A stretch of DNA of 64,000 nt from a bacterium ADurb.Bin157 (lineage in GTDB: Bacteria; Muiribacteriota; Ozemobacteria; Ozemobacterales; Ozemobacteraceae), in NCBI GenBank assembly GCA_002070375.1, contig MWDD01000009.1, positions 16,804-80,803 on the forward strand. The letters are read 5' to 3'. A program made the translations under genes and the position numbers. This document shows positions 46,142-56,332 of this stretch, piece by piece. Below the pieces are notes generated by a model. That model saw nothing but the letters and a program-made list of their open reading frames with translations, was not told the DNA's origin and made no database searches. Positions within the stretch are counted from its first letter, which is position 1, and each line of letters starts with the position of its first letter.

Positions 46142-49100
46142 ATGTTAGATATGGACAAATTTGATGCTCTGCAAATTAGCATCGCTTCTCCCGAAAAGAT
46201 TAGATCGTGGTCATACGGTGAAGTTAAGAAACCTGAAACCATTAACTATAGAACTCATAAACCTGAGCGCGACGGTTTGTTTTGCGAAAGAATTTTTGGT
46301 CCTCAAAAGGATTGGGAATGTTTTTGCGGCAAATACAAAAGTATTCGTTATCGCGGCATAGTATGCGAAAGATGTAACGTTGAAATAACAAAATCAGCTG
46401 TAAGACGCGAAAGAATGGGGCACATTCAGCTTGTTACCCCTGTGGGTCATATTTGGTATTCCAAGGGCAGCCCTAACTATATCGCTTTATTGCTTGATAT
46501 TTCAGCTCGTGATCTTGAAAAAGTTTTATATTTTCAGAGCTATATTGTAATTGATCCCGGCAACCTGCCTTTATCGAAGAAGCAATTGCTTCCCGAAGAA
46601 GGAACAGCAGGAGAAATGGGTTATCGCGAATTACGCGAAAAATATGGTGATATGTTCACTGCAAAGATGGGTGCGGAAGCTATCAAAGAGTTGTTAGCCG
46701 AGATAGATCTTGTTCGTCTTGAAAAGGAACTTGCGGAACAACTTAAGACCTCAACAGGTACTAAGCGCACACATCTTCTAAAGCGAATGGAACTTGTAAA
46801 GATGTTTGCCCGTTCTATTAGCCGTCCCGAATGGATGATTTTAGATGTTGTTCCGGTTATCCCTCCTGATTTGCGCCCAATGGTGCAGCTTGACGGCGGT
46901 CGCTTTGCGACTTCAGACCTTAACGATCTTTATCGTCGCGTTATCAACCGCAATAATCGTCTTAAGCGATTGATCAAACTGCAAGCTCCCGACATTATTA
47001 TCAAGAATGAAAAGCGCATGCTTCAAGAAGCTGTCAATGCTTTGATTGATAACGGTCGCCGCGGTAAGCTTGTTACCGGTCCGAATAACAGACCTCTCAA
47101 ATCTTTGACTGACATGCTCAAAGGTAAACAGGGTCGTTTCCGCCAGAACCTGTTAGGTAAACGCGTTGACTATTCAGGCCGTTCAGTTATCGTAGTCGGT
47201 CCGAACCTGAAGCTCCACCAGGCCGGTTTGCCCAAAAAAATGGCTCTTGAACTCTTTAAGCCTTTTGTTATGCATAAGCTACAACAAAAGGGATTGGCCG
47301 CGAACATTAAAAGCGCCAAAAAGATGATTGAAAGAGAAAAGGATGAAGTCTGGGACGTACTCGAAGAAGTAATTAAACACCATCCCATTCTTTTGAACCG
47401 CGCTCCAACCCTTCATAGGCTTGGTATTCAAGCATTTGAACCGGTTTTGATCGAAGGGAAAGCTATCAGAATTCACCCTCTTGTTTGTACCGCTTTCAAC
47501 GCAGACTTTGACGGTGACCAGATGGCTGTTCACGTTCCATTAATGCTTGACGCACAGGTTGAAGCACGTATGCTTATGCTTTCAAGCAACAACATATTGA
47601 AACCTGCTGACGGTAATCCTATTTCTAACCCGACTCAAGATATGACCATCGGTCTTTTCTATCTTACAATTGAAAAACCTGAAGGCGATGATTATCCGAC
47701 TCAGACTTTCAAGCTTGCTAAGGGAACAAAATGGGATGAAATCCTTCTTAATGAAGGCAGACCTTGCAACTTCAGATTAGCAGAAGACATTTCTGAAAAA
47801 TTGTTAAAATATACTGAAATTGATTCAAAAGAAGTTATCGATTTGTTGAATAAAGCAAAAGTCGATACAGTTAAAATATTTAAACCACAAGTATTCGGAA
47901 CAATCGAAGAAGCTCGCAATGCTTTTGAAACCGGCAGTTTTAACTTGCTTTACCCGATTTACATGAGAAAAGATCTTTTTGTAACAGAAGGCAAAGCGCA
48001 CAGTAAGAATGAAACTACCCGCGACCATTATTTCAGAACAACCGTTGGGCGCGTTATATTCAATGATAATCTACCCCCCGATTTCCCGTATCAAAATATT
48101 CAGGTTAAAAAAGGTACAGTGTCAAGTTTGATTAAGCGCTTATTCAATGAATATTCACTTACAGAAGTTGGGGAAACCCTTGACAAACTTAAAGAGTTAG
48201 GTTTCAAATACGCAACTGTAAGTGGCTTGACTATTTCAATCGTAGATATGATTGATCCCCCTAAGAAGCGCGAAATTCTTGAACAAGCTGACAGAAAAGT
48301 GCTTAAGATTCGCGAAAGATGGGAAAAAGGCGAAATCACACGTGATGAAAGAAAGCAGGCTGAAGTTGACATCTGGACGAAAACAACGGAAGACGTCACA
48401 GATGACTTGGTTCAAAAGTTTGAATCAACCAAAAACCTGGGCGAATATAATTCAGTTTACATGATGGCTTACTCAGGAGCCCGCGGTAATATGCAACAGA
48501 TTCGTCAGTTGGCAGCTATGCGCGGTCTTATGTCGAATCCTCGCGGAGACATTTTGGCATTCCCGATTAAGTCAAACTTCAGAGAAGGTTTAAATCAGTC
48601 AGAATATTTCATCTCGACATACGGAGCGAGAAAAGGTTTGGTCGACACCGCACTTCGCACAGCCGACTCAGGTTACTTGACTCGTCGTCTTGTCGACGTT
48701 TCTCATGATGTTGTTATTACAAACTTTGATTGTGGTTCAGAATTAGGTGTTGAAATATCTCCGATTCGTCAGAACCGCACTTCGAATAACATTATGATTG
48801 ACGACATTATGGTTCCGATCAGATACAGAATTTCAGGTCGAATTTTGGCTAAACCTATTATAAACCCTGAAACCAATAAGCCTTTAGAATTAACTGTAGG
48901 CGATGAAGAAATTGTAACTGATGCAGGTTTGTATTGCACTGACGAAATAGCCAAAGCAATTGAAGAAAACTGCGAATTTACTCTTAGCTTTAATAAGCTT
49001 CAGGTTGGAATGATTTGCGCCGAGCAGGTTATCGATCCTAAGACCAACAGATTGATTTTGCGCCCTGACAGACCTTTAAATGAATATGTATTAAACAGAA

Positions 49101-52100
49101 TGCAGGAATGCGGATTCACTGAATGCAAAATCAGAAGTAAAATCGTAATGCGCTCACCTCTGACTTGTCGTTCAAAAGTCGGAATTTGTCAATGTTGCTA
49201 TGGCGCAGACCTTGCAACCGGCAAGCGTGTTGATATCGGTGAAGCAGTAGGTATTATCGCAGCTCAGTCAATCGGTGAACCCGGTACTCAGCTTACAATG
49301 AGAACTTTCCACTTGGGTGGGGTTGCTCTTGCACAAAGATCTTATATTAAATCCAGAAGCACCGGTGTTGCACGTTTTGATACTCTAAAACTTACAAAAG
49401 TTTCAGACAGATCTAAATTTGAAATCGGTTCAGGTCAAGAAACATTCGATAAGACAGAATTTGGCGCAAGCTTAAGAACTGTTGTTATTGGCGGTCATCT
49501 AACCATCGAAGGTCAAAAAGGCAGAAAAGACAGAGTTCACATTCCTGTAGGTTCAGAAATGAAAATTGAACCGGGTTCAAAAGTAACTCCGGGTTCTCCT
49601 TTGGCCGAATACAATCCGAATAACATTGTTACCGGGTATACCGGCGAAGTTATTTTTGATGGTATCGAACTTAAAGATGGCATGGTTGTTTCTGAAAACG
49701 GTGTTATAAAAATTCTTACCCAAGAATTTAATATGATTACCAAAGACTTCATTATTGAAGATTATAAGATCCCTCAGGGGGCTGTGTTGCGTGTAGAAGA
49801 CAACGAAATCATACACGCGGGCAATTTGATTGCAGAAATTTCAGCTCAGTCTCACGCTGCCATTTCAAGAATGGAAGGTATAGCGAAGTTTGAAAATATC
49901 AGAATTAAGAATCAGCAGGTAATCAGCGATAACGGTATGATCTTCATATTCCCGACAGATGACAAACAAGGCCAAAGAGTTGAATATTCTTTGCCCAAGG
50001 GAGTCAAGGAAGCAAAAGAAGCAACCGTAAAAAACTCAGGGCTTATACTTAATGTTAAAAACGGTGATGGCGTATTCCCCGGTCAGAAGTTGCTTTCTGT
50101 CATAAGTGAAGTCAGCGGAACCGTTTCTATAAGCTCAAACAAGACAAAAATAAGCGTTTCAAAAGAAGCCGAAGAAGAATACGAATTCAAAGGCGATATT
50201 AACGCAGCTATAGATGAGAGCAACAAGACTCTCATGCTTGCTGCTCCTATAAGCGGCTTAGTTCGTGTAATAAGTGAAAAGAGTGCTGCTAACAAGACTC
50301 TTGACCGTAAACGTGTTATTGTTAAAAACGAAATTGAATACAATGTTCCTCGTGGTGTCATTTTGCGACCGAAAGAAAACTGCAAAGTTCCTAACGGCGG
50401 CGATGTAGAAGAAAATGGCGAATTGACAACGAAGCTCGTTATTCAAGCTGAGATTGACGGAACAATCGAGTTAACTAAGATTAAATCTGAGATTCGAGTA
50501 AATTTGGTAGACAACGTTGATTTGATTAATGGAGCGACTTTAGCCCGTGCTTTAATTAACAGAGACACCGAAGAAATTTACGCTGAATCGGGAACTGTCG
50601 TAGATGAAACTTTGTATGCAATCATCGAAGAGAACCGATACGCTATCCGTGATGCTTATGTGTTACATGGCGAACAAGAAGCTGTTAACATCGTCGGTGA
50701 AGATGGAATGAAAGTTCAGTATCCGGTTCCCGCAGGAGCGAATATAGTTGTAAACAACGGTTCTCTTGTTAAAGCCGGCGATAAGCTTGTTTCTGATATT
50801 GAGCCGATGACAAGTGAAATCAGCGGTAAAGTAAACTATATTTACGGATACAATAAAATTATCTGTGAAGAAATTATTGATAAAATCCTTGTTTACAGCG
50901 GCGTTGAATTCAGTTACCCGGCATCACTCAGTCTCAAGTTCCCGCCTTCTGTATTAAAAGGGTCCGAATTGACAATCGCTCCGATACCTTTTGAATCTTA
51001 CACAAAAATTGAAGATTCAGATGGCAGTCAGGGGATCAGAATTTCGCAGCGTGTAATACATGAAAAGAAATATACTCTGACAAAAGAAATGGCTGCAAGC
51101 GGTTCAATATTAGTTGAAGACGGACAAGAAGTCAGAGAAGATCAGGTTTTGGCAGTATTAAAAGCTGAAAATAAGGGCGTTGTATTGTTAGATCATGATT
51201 CAAAAGAAGGAAAGCTTAAGAGCACCATTAAGAGCATTATTGTTCAGCCCGGCGAATCTCATCAGGTTCTTGACGGCGCAGAATTACGAATAGAAGATGG
51301 CGCAAAAGTAAAGAAGGGTGAAATCTTAGCTAAGTGGGGTGCTTCAAGCAGAAAAACCACAGACATCATTCAGGGTCTGCCTCGCGTTGCAGAATTGTTT
51401 GAAGTCAGAAAGCCGAAGAAAGAATCTGTTATCTCTGAAGAGTCCGGGGTAGTTCATATTACCGGTAACTCTGTAACAATAATAGATCCTGTCAGCGGAT
51501 TAGAGAAACCGATCAGAGCTCAACTGGGTTCAGCCGGCATAGTTGTTCATGACGGTGAATACATTGAAGCCGGTGATTCAATCACAGACGGTAAAGTATT
51601 CTCGAAGAAACTTGTAAAAGTTGTCGGTTTACCTGTTGTAAGAAGATACCTGATGGATGAAATTCAGCGTGTTTACCGTGACCAAGGTGTTAGTATCAAT
51701 GACAAGCACGTTGAGATCATTTTAAGACAAATGCTTAGAAAAGTAGTTATCACTGAATCGGGTGACTCAGAATTCTTACCGAACGAATCAGTTCACGTAA
51801 GAAGATTTGAAGAAAGAGTTGCACGACTGGTAGAAAAAGGTAAAAAGCCGCCTATGGGTGTTCCTATGATACAGGGTATTACCAAAGCGTCTTTGACTAC
51901 CGACAGCTTCATATCAGCTGCATCGTTCCAGGAAACGACACGTGTTCTGACTAAGGCTGCAATCAAGTCTAAGGTAGATTATTTGAAGGGCTTAAAAGAA
52001 AATCTTATCATTGGTAAGTTAATTCCTGCAGGAACCGGATTATCTGTAAACAGAAACATCACTTACAAGAATCTTCCTGTTGAAATTGAAACCATTGAAG

Positions 52101-52234
52101 AGCCGACCGAAGATCTTTTCAAAACAGTAGCCGAAGCGGAAGATAACGATCTTAAAGAACTTGAAGAAGAACTTTTCATGACCAGGCCCGAGCCCGAGTT
52201 AGAAGAGTCTGAAGATGGTTCTGACGACGAATAA
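46142..52234 (+). CDS. rpoC: RNA polymerase beta' subunit with giant trigger-loop insertion
   Basis: 2030 residues, far above the usual 1200-1400. N-terminal zinc site C60, C62, C75, C78; catalytic NADFDGD at 453-459; second zinc site around [14 protein letters not shown]. The trigger loop begins normally ([12 protein letters not shown]1053-G1060) and resumes at [18 protein letters not shown] (from D1741); between lie about 670 residues of repeated small beta modules (phrases such as [33 protein letters not shown]), consistent with a chain of sandwich-barrel hybrid motifs. That is the SI3 site, where E. coli carries about 190 residues and cyanobacteria over 600. The C-terminus is acidic like that of RpoB. 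38 bp after rpoB with GGAAGGAG. Confidence 0.97.
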   Translation: MLDMDKFDALQISIASPEKIRSWSYGEVKKPETINYRTHKPERDGLFCERIFGPQKDWECFCGKYKSIRYRGIVCERCNVEITKSAVRRERMGHIQLVTPVGHIWYSKGSPNYIALLLDISARDLEKVLYFQSYIVIDPGNLPLSKKQLLPEEGTAGEMGYRELREKYGDMFTAKMGAEAIKELLAEIDLVRLEKELAEQLKTSTGTKRTHLLKRMELVKMFARSISRPEWMILDVVPVIPPDLRPMVQLDGGRFATSDLNDLYRRVINRNNRLKRLIKLQAPDIIIKNEKRMLQEAVNALIDNGRRGKLVTGPNNRPLKSLTDMLKGKQGRFRQNLLGKRVDYSGRSVIVVGPNLKLHQAGLPKKMALELFKPFVMHKLQQKGLAANIKSAKKMIEREKDEVWDVLEEVIKHHPILLNRAPTLHRLGIQAFEPVLIEGKAIRIHPLVCTAFNADFDGDQMAVHVPLMLDAQVEARMLMLSSNNILKPADGNPISNPTQDMTIGLFYLTIEKPEGDDYPTQTFKLAKGTKWDEILLNEGRPCNFRLAEDISEKLLKYTEIDSKEVIDLLNKAKVDTVKIFKPQVFGTIEEARNAFETGSFNLLYPIYMRKDLFVTEGKAHSKNETTRDHYFRTTVGRVIFNDNLPPDFPYQNIQVKKGTVSSLIKRLFNEYSLTEVGETLDKLKELGFKYATVSGLTISIVDMIDPPKKREILEQADRKVLKIRERWEKGEITRDERKQAEVDIWTKTTEDVTDDLVQKFESTKNLGEYNSVYMMAYSGARGNMQQIRQLAAMRGLMSNPRGDILAFPIKSNFREGLNQSEYFISTYGARKGLVDTALRTADSGYLTRRLVDVSHDVVITNFDCGSELGVEISPIRQNRTSNNIMIDDIMVPIRYRISGRILAKPIINPETNKPLELTVGDEEIVTDAGLYCTDEIAKAIEENCEFTLSFNKLQVGMICAEQVIDPKTNRLILRPDRPLNEYVLNRMQECGFTECKIRSKIVMRSPLTCRSKVGICQCCYGADLATGKRVDIGEAVGIIAAQSIGEPGTQLTMRTFHLGGVALAQRSYIKSRSTGVARFDTLKLTKVSDRSKFEIGSGQETFDKTEFGASLRTVVIGGHLTIEGQKGRKDRVHIPVGSEMKIEPGSKVTPGSPLAEYNPNNIVTGYTGEVIFDGIELKDGMVVSENGVIKILTQEFNMITKDFIIEDYKIPQGAVLRVEDNEIIHAGNLIAEISAQSHAAISRMEGIAKFENIRIKNQQVISDNGMIFIFPTDDKQGQRVEYSLPKGVKEAKEATVKNSGLILNVKNGDGVFPGQKLLSVISEVSGTVSISSNKTKISVSKEAEEEYEFKGDINAAIDESNKTLMLAAPISGLVRVISEKSAANKTLDRKRVIVKNEIEYNVPRGVILRPKENCKVPNGGDVEENGELTTKLVIQAEIDGTIELTKIKSEIRVNLVDNVDLINGATLARALINRDTEEIYAESGTVVDETLYAIIEENRYAIRDAYVLHGEQEAVNIVGEDGMKVQYPVPAGANIVVNNGSLVKAGDKLVSDIEPMTSEISGKVNYIYGYNKIICEEIIDKILVYSGVEFSYPASLSLKFPPSVLKGSELTIAPIPFESYTKIEDSDGSQGIRISQRVIHEKKYTLTKEMAASGSILVEDGQEVREDQVLAVLKAENKGVVLLDHDSKEGKLKSTIKSIIVQPGESHQVLDGAELRIEDGAKVKKGEILAKWGASSRKTTDIIQGLPRVAELFEVRKPKKESVISEESGVVHITGNSVTIIDPVSGLEKPIRAQLGSAGIVVHDGEYIEAGDSITDGKVFSKKLVKVVGLPVVRRYLMDEIQRVYRDQGVSINDKHVEIILRQMLRKVVITESGDSEFLPNESVHVRRFEERVARLVEKGKKPPMGVPMIQGITKASLTTDSFISAASFQETTRVLTKAAIKSKVDYLKGLKENLIIGKLIPAGTGLSVNRNITYKNLPVEIETIEEPTEDLFKTVAEAEDNDLKELEEELFMTRPEPELEESEDGSDDE

Positions 52235-52252
52235 TCGACAGTAAGCAAATTA

Positions 52253-52292
52253 TACCCCGGTTATCGGCAGAACGGTAATCGGGGTATTTTTT
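52253..52292 (+). terminator. Intrinsic terminator of rpoBC
   Basis: TACCCCG (52253-52259) pairs with CGGGGTA (52280-52286), extended by TTA/TAA inside, and is followed by six T residues. Confidence 0.9.
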
Positions 52293-52311
52293 AATCAACG
52301 GGGGTAAAGTT

Positions 52312-52542
52312 ATGAAGAAAGTCACATTTACAAAAATAGCAGGTGATATATTGAGGGCAGAAAATTTGTTAAATAGGCAAATCGGCGGTTTTGACATAAT
52401 TACAAAAACAGTCAATAATGCCGGAAATGAAAACAAGCGCAACTACAAAAAATATGTCGTTTTTAGTTCATCATTATCAAATAATATAAACTTCCTCAAT
52501 AATGTAAGCATTAAGTTTACTTACGTTGAGCCGACAATATAA
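52312..52542 (+). CDS. Small hypothetical protein
   Basis: 76 residues, GGGGG seven bases before the ATG, 20 bp after the rpoC terminator. Lys/Asn-rich, no signal or membrane segment, no recognised family. The good ribosome site and the lack of overlap with a better gene support it; the absence of a visible promoter and an opposing ORF of similar length count against it. Confidence 0.45.
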   Translation: MKKVTFTKIAGDILRAENLLNRQIGGFDIITKTVNNAGNENKRNYKKYVVFSSSLSNNINFLNNVSIKFTYVEPTI

Positions 52543-52563
52543 AAGTATTGCGCTTATAAAAAA

Positions 52564-53721
52564 TTAATCTTCGATTTTTATTTTATCAGAGAAAATAAAC
52601 AGATCGCCGTCCACACATAGAGCCTCAAGTCTGGATCTTATGTCTAGTGGGTGCCCTGAGAACAGTGCTAAGTCGGCGTCATAGCCTTTCCTGATTTTTC
52701 CGATTCTTTCATCGACACCAAGAATTTTTGCGGGATTTTCTGTTATTGCTGCCATAGCTGTTTTGTCGTCGAGCCCATATTGTACAGCCATAGCTGCGGC
52801 GATTCTCAGAGTTTCAATCGGGAGCCCTGGGTAATCACAGGTCAAAGCAATTTCAACACCGGCGTCAGCCAGAATTTTAGCTCCCTCGAATGTTTTTTCA
52901 TTTAATTCGTGCCTTAGTTTAGGTACCAGTGTAGGACCTATAACTACCGGGATTTTCTTTTCTGCGAGAATTGGTGCAATAAGGTGGGCTTCGGTTCCAT
53001 GTTCAATTATTATTTTAAGCTCGAATTCTTCTGCTATTCTTATTGCTGATAGAATATCTTCGGCTCTGTGCGCTGAGACTCTCATGGGTACCTCGCCTTT
53101 AATTAAAGGCAAAAGAGCTTCCATGTCAATTTCTCGGTCTTTAACAATTTTTTTATTTTGCTTTGCAATGTTATAATCTTGCGCTTTCATGAGGGTTTCC
53201 CTGATTAAAGCGGTAAGACCCATTGAAGTGCTTAGTTCTTGCCTGTAGCTTTTTGCTCTGGCTTTGGGTTGTTCACCGAATGAAATAAGTATTCCTGCTT
53301 GTTCAACTATTAGTCCGACATCGGCGGAGTTTCCGTTAGTTTTAAGAATTGAACAAATACCGGCTATGGGGGAATCGGAGCCCGGGCAAACCATACAAGT
53401 ACTTATTCCTGCCCTTCTTGCGTCTTCGAGTGCACGGCTGTGCATTCTGATTCCGTCGAGGGGTCTGAGGTGAGGTGTAATAGGGAGTTCGCTTTCGGAT
53501 ATATCTGATAGTTTGTCGCCCGGCTCGGCGAGGCCCAAGTGTGTGTGTGCATCGATCAAGCCGGGTAGAAGATACCTTTGCTCGCACTCTATAACGTTTT
53601 CAACATTCTTGAAAATACTGGAGCCGACCATATTTATTTTGCCGTTTTCAACCAGCACTTTTTGACCCGGAAAAAACTTTCCGTTCATGTTAATTCTTAC
53701 ATTATTGAAAATAGTAGCCAT
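52564..53721 (-). CDS. Amidohydrolase family protein (imidazolonepropionase-like), copy 2
   Basis: 385-residue metal-dependent hydrolase. Metal motif IDAHTHLGL, then RAGISTCMVCPGSDSPIAG, SAHRAED, IIEHGTEAHL and LTCDYPGLPIETL (the catalytic Asp), followed by NPAKILGVDERIGKIRKGYDADL, the usual C-terminal phrase for the amidohydrolase beta-sandwich. Paralogue of the gene at 53733-54911, with 11 bp between them. Substrate unknown; cytoplasmic, with no signal peptide. Confidence 0.85.
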   Translation of the reverse strand: MATIFNNVRINMNGKFFPGQKVLVENGKINMVGSSIFKNVENVIECEQRYLLPGLIDAHTHLGLAEPGDKLSDISESELPITPHLRPLDGIRMHSRALEDARRAGISTCMVCPGSDSPIAGICSILKTNGNSADVGLIVEQAGILISFGEQPKARAKSYRQELSTSMGLTALIRETLMKAQDYNIAKQNKKIVKDREIDMEALLPLIKGEVPMRVSAHRAEDILSAIRIAEEFELKIIIEHGTEAHLIAPILAEKKIPVVIGPTLVPKLRHELNEKTFEGAKILADAGVEIALTCDYPGLPIETLRIAAAMAVQYGLDDKTAMAAITENPAKILGVDERIGKIRKGYDADLALFSGHPLDIRSRLEALCVDGDLFIFSDKIKIED

Positions 53722-53732
53722 TATATAAGCCT

Positions 53733-54911
53733 TTAAACGACGCGGTTACCGTCGACATAAACCTGTTCGGGGAGAGATCTAGCGTCAAGTGGGTGTGATT
53801 TCCATATTACTACGTCGGCGTCAAAGCCAACTTCAAGTTTTCCGAGTCGTTTTTCGAGCCCGAGTATTGCTGCCGGGTTTTCTGTGATGGCTTTAATTGC
53901 TCTTTCTTCATCGAGTCCGTGTTTTACGCATATTGCAGCTGCAACATTTAGAGAATCAATTGGCATAACGGGGTGGTCTGTAGTTATTGCAACCAAGCAA
54001 CCTTCGTCCATTAGGGCTTCAACTGTTTTGTATGATCTGTTGCGTAATTCTACTTTTTTTCTTGTTACCATTGTTGGGCCAACTACGGCTTTTGCTTTCC
54101 ATTTTCCGAGTTCTGCGGCAATGAGGTGACCTTCGGTACAATGGTCGAAAATTAAATCAAGATTGAACTCTTGAGCAATACGATAAGCGGTAATAATATC
54201 GTCAGCCTGATGTGCGTGAGCTCTGACTGATGTTTTGCCTTCAATTACGGGTAACAAGGCTTCAAGTTTGATTTCTCTGTCTTTAAATTCTTTTGTTTTC
54301 TTGCGTTTTAAGTAATCTTGTGCTTTCATGAGCCACTCTCTGATTACTGCAGCGGTGCCCATTCTGGTTGACGGGAATTTTTTCTGTTCACCGTAGACTC
54401 TTTTTGGGTTTTCGCCGAAAGCCATTTTAAGTCCGGCTGATTCTTTAATGCATGCATCGTCAACTATTTTGCCGACGGTTTTAACTATGCAGCACTGACC
54501 GCCTATTGGGTTAGCCGAGCCGGGGGCTATCATTACGGTTGTTATTCCGGCCTCTACGGCTTCTCTAAAACAATTGTCCCGCATTTTAACGGCATCATAG
54601 GCTCTTACTTGGGGAGTTATTAACCCAAAAACTTCATTGGTATCGGAGTCGGAATGTCCGATTCCGTCTTGTTCGAGACTGATGTGTGTGTGTGCGTCGA
54701 TGAAGCCGGGTAAAATAAATTTGCCTTCACAATCTACAATGTTATCTGCTTCAGCTGATTTCTTTTTTGTTGTTGGTGCGGCTTTAGCTTTTTTTGGCTT
54801 TGCCGAGACGAGGTTTATCTCTGTAATTTTACCTTTTTCTATGACCAACTTTTCTAAATTTTGGAATTTCCCCTGATAAAAAATCTGCCCCTTTTCAAGA
54901 ACGGTTTTCAT
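53733..54911 (-). CDS. Amidohydrolase family protein (imidazolonepropionase-like), copy 1
   Basis: 392 residues from the ATG at 54911; the longer in-frame start at 54965 would lie within the promoter. Motifs IDAHTHISLEQDG, AGITTVMIAPGSANPIGG, AHAHQADD, IFDHCTEGHL, ITTDHPVMPID and NPAAILGLEKRLGKLEVGFDADV. Differs from copy 2 by a Lys/Ala-rich insertion near residue 35-55 (KPKKAKAAPTTKKKS). Tandem duplicates could form a heteromer or act on related substrates (inference). Confidence 0.85.
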   Translation of the reverse strand: MKTVLEKGQIFYQGKFQNLEKLVIEKGKITEINLVSAKPKKAKAAPTTKKKSAEADNIVDCEGKFILPGFIDAHTHISLEQDGIGHSDSDTNEVFGLITPQVRAYDAVKMRDNCFREAVEAGITTVMIAPGSANPIGGQCCIVKTVGKIVDDACIKESAGLKMAFGENPKRVYGEQKKFPSTRMGTAAVIREWLMKAQDYLKRKKTKEFKDREIKLEALLPVIEGKTSVRAHAHQADDIITAYRIAQEFNLDLIFDHCTEGHLIAAELGKWKAKAVVGPTMVTRKKVELRNRSYKTVEALMDEGCLVAITTDHPVMPIDSLNVAAAICVKHGLDEERAIKAITENPAAILGLEKRLGKLEVGFDADVVIWKSHPLDARSLPEQVYVDGNRVV

Positions 54912-54953
54912 TATATAAGTGAGCCCCTTTCCCATACTCTCAAGAATTTCCGC

Positions 54954-54983
54954 ATTATACCACAATTTGCTATCTTATTTCAA
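54954..54983 (-). promoter_or_regulatory. Sigma-70 type promoter of the amidohydrolase pair
   Basis: Minus strand TTGAAA (54983-54978), 18-bp spacer, TATAAT (54959-54954). Predicted start about 54947, leader about 36 nt. Confidence 0.75.
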
Positions 54984-55020
54984 GACAAAAAAGCAATGAC
55001 CGGTATAATTGGTTTTTGGT

Positions 55021-55404
55021 TTAATTTTTTTCAGCGGCTTTAAGAAGCATTTGATAGATTTGATATTTTTTTTGATAAATAGCCAGTGCTTGCAGTGTTT
55101 CGATAGTTTGCGGGCCGCTTTCTCTTAGAAGTCTTACATAATCGTTGTAAGCGTCGAGGTATTCTTTTTGTGCATATTCAATTGGCGATAGTTTGATGTT
55201 TTGATTTGTTGCGACTTTATAATCGCTCTGCTTATCGTCAATATTTGTGTTCGTCTGAGTTGTTGCAACGTTTGAATCTGCATTAGCATTTTGTTTGGTG
55301 CTATTTGCTTTATTTATTGCGCTGTCTTTATCTTTGGGTTTTTCAGTGCACCCAAATGACAGTAGCAAAGAAAGAAAAAGAGTGATAAATATATATCGTT
55401 GCAT
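55021..55404 (-). CDS. Small lipoprotein, hypothetical
   Basis: 127 residues from the ATG at 55404, giving a compact lipoprotein signal (about 1-19) with lipobox SFGC and lipidated Cys19; an in-frame start at 55494 would add 30 residues and overlap the EamA gene. Asn/Asp/Thr-rich linker, then a helical C-terminal half with repeated Tyr/Gln/Lys (YAQKEYLDAYNDYVRLL). No family recognised. Confidence 0.65.
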   Translation of the reverse strand: MQRYIFITLFLSLLLSFGCTEKPKDKDSAINKANSTKQNANADSNVATTQTNTNIDDKQSDYKVATNQNIKLSPIEYAQKEYLDAYNDYVRLLRESGPQTIETLQALAIYQKKYQIYQMLLKAAEKN

Positions 55405-55411
55405 TAGAATA

Positions 55412-56332
55412 TTATAATGTTCCTTTGGTATTATTGTCAAGGTGTGTTTCAAGTGTGGCTCTATATGAGGCGTAAAACATAACAGTTGCCGCAACTATTT
55501 GATAAGTGGCTAAAGGCTTGTTAAAGAAAACCCACATTATAATAACAGAAAAAACCGGGAAAAAGAGTTCTAATATTCCTGTCAGGGAGGCATTTACTTT
55601 TTTTAGGCCGGCGTAGAAGAAGCTCACGGCTATCGTTCCCGAGATAAGAGCCATGTAAACTACCGAGCCTATTAGCATTTTTTCCCCAAATAAAATTTCG
55701 AGAGAGAGAGTTTTGTGAAAAATTAGTGCCAAAGAGAGTGCAAATATTGTGCCTAAGAAAAATCGCACAAAAATGACTAACGATTGCGAAAATTTGCCGA
55801 GCAAAATTTTACCCCAAACGGTTCCGCCGCCCCAAAAGAATGCTGCCAACAGGGCGAGAGTTGCACCTTTTGCGAATTTAACGCCTTCGATGCTCAGAGG
55901 GGCGCTTAAGTCAAGTGAAATTATGCACACGCAAAGAATTGAGAGCAAAGCCCATATGATGAATTTGGCTGTGACTTTTTCTTTGATAACCAGTGCTCCG
56001 AGAGTAACGGTTATTATGGGCTGCATTTTTTGTAAAATTACAACTATTGCGGGGTTAATATATTTGAAAGCGGCCGAGAAGCATATTAGGCCCATTGCGG
56101 AGGCGCCGAAACCGACTAGGATAAACAAGAGGGTGTCTTTTGGCTTGATTTTTGAGAATTCACTTCTGCTTTTAAATGCGATCGGCGTTAATACAATCAA
56201 GTTGATCAGGTGTTCCCAAAAAATCAGAACGAGCAAAGGAACTGCCGCGAGAGCCGGGTTTCTGAAAAAAAGGTCGGTGCTTCGCAACATTCCGCAGGCG
56301 GCAACCATAAGAATCGCTGCTTTATTATTCAT
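55412..56332 (-). CDS. EamA-family (DMT) transporter
   Basis: 306 residues, ten membrane helices in two homologous EamA halves (first about 1-140, second about 155-295). Family features: FSAAFKYINPAIVVILQKMQPIITVTLGALVIKEK compressed in the first half, and AGLKKVNASLTGILELFFPVFSVI in the second. Exports or imports small metabolites; substrate unknown. Start overlaps the stop of the GGDEF gene by 8 bp. Confidence 0.88.
   Translation of the reverse strand: MNNKAAILMVAACGMLRSTDLFFRNPALAAVPLLVLIFWEHLINLIVLTPIAFKSRSEFSKIKPKDTLLFILVGFGASAMGLICFSAAFKYINPAIVVILQKMQPIITVTLGALVIKEKVTAKFIIWALLSILCVCIISLDLSAPLSIEGVKFAKGATLALLAAFFWGGGTVWGKILLGKFSQSLVIFVRFFLGTIFALSLALIFHKTLSLEILFGEKMLIGSVVYMALISGTIAVSFFYAGLKKVNASLTGILELFFPVFSVIIMWVFFNKPLATYQIVAATVMFYASYRATLETHLDNNTKGTL

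Noticed and set aside
52176..52442. Minus-strand 88-codon ORF after rpoC
   Set aside because: Antisense to the rpoC end and terminator; no ribosome site or similarity.
54912..54965. Eighteen extra N-terminal residues of amidohydrolase copy 1
   Set aside because: The upstream start overlaps a consensus -10 box; copy 2 and copy 1 share a CTTATATAATG start context at the chosen codon.
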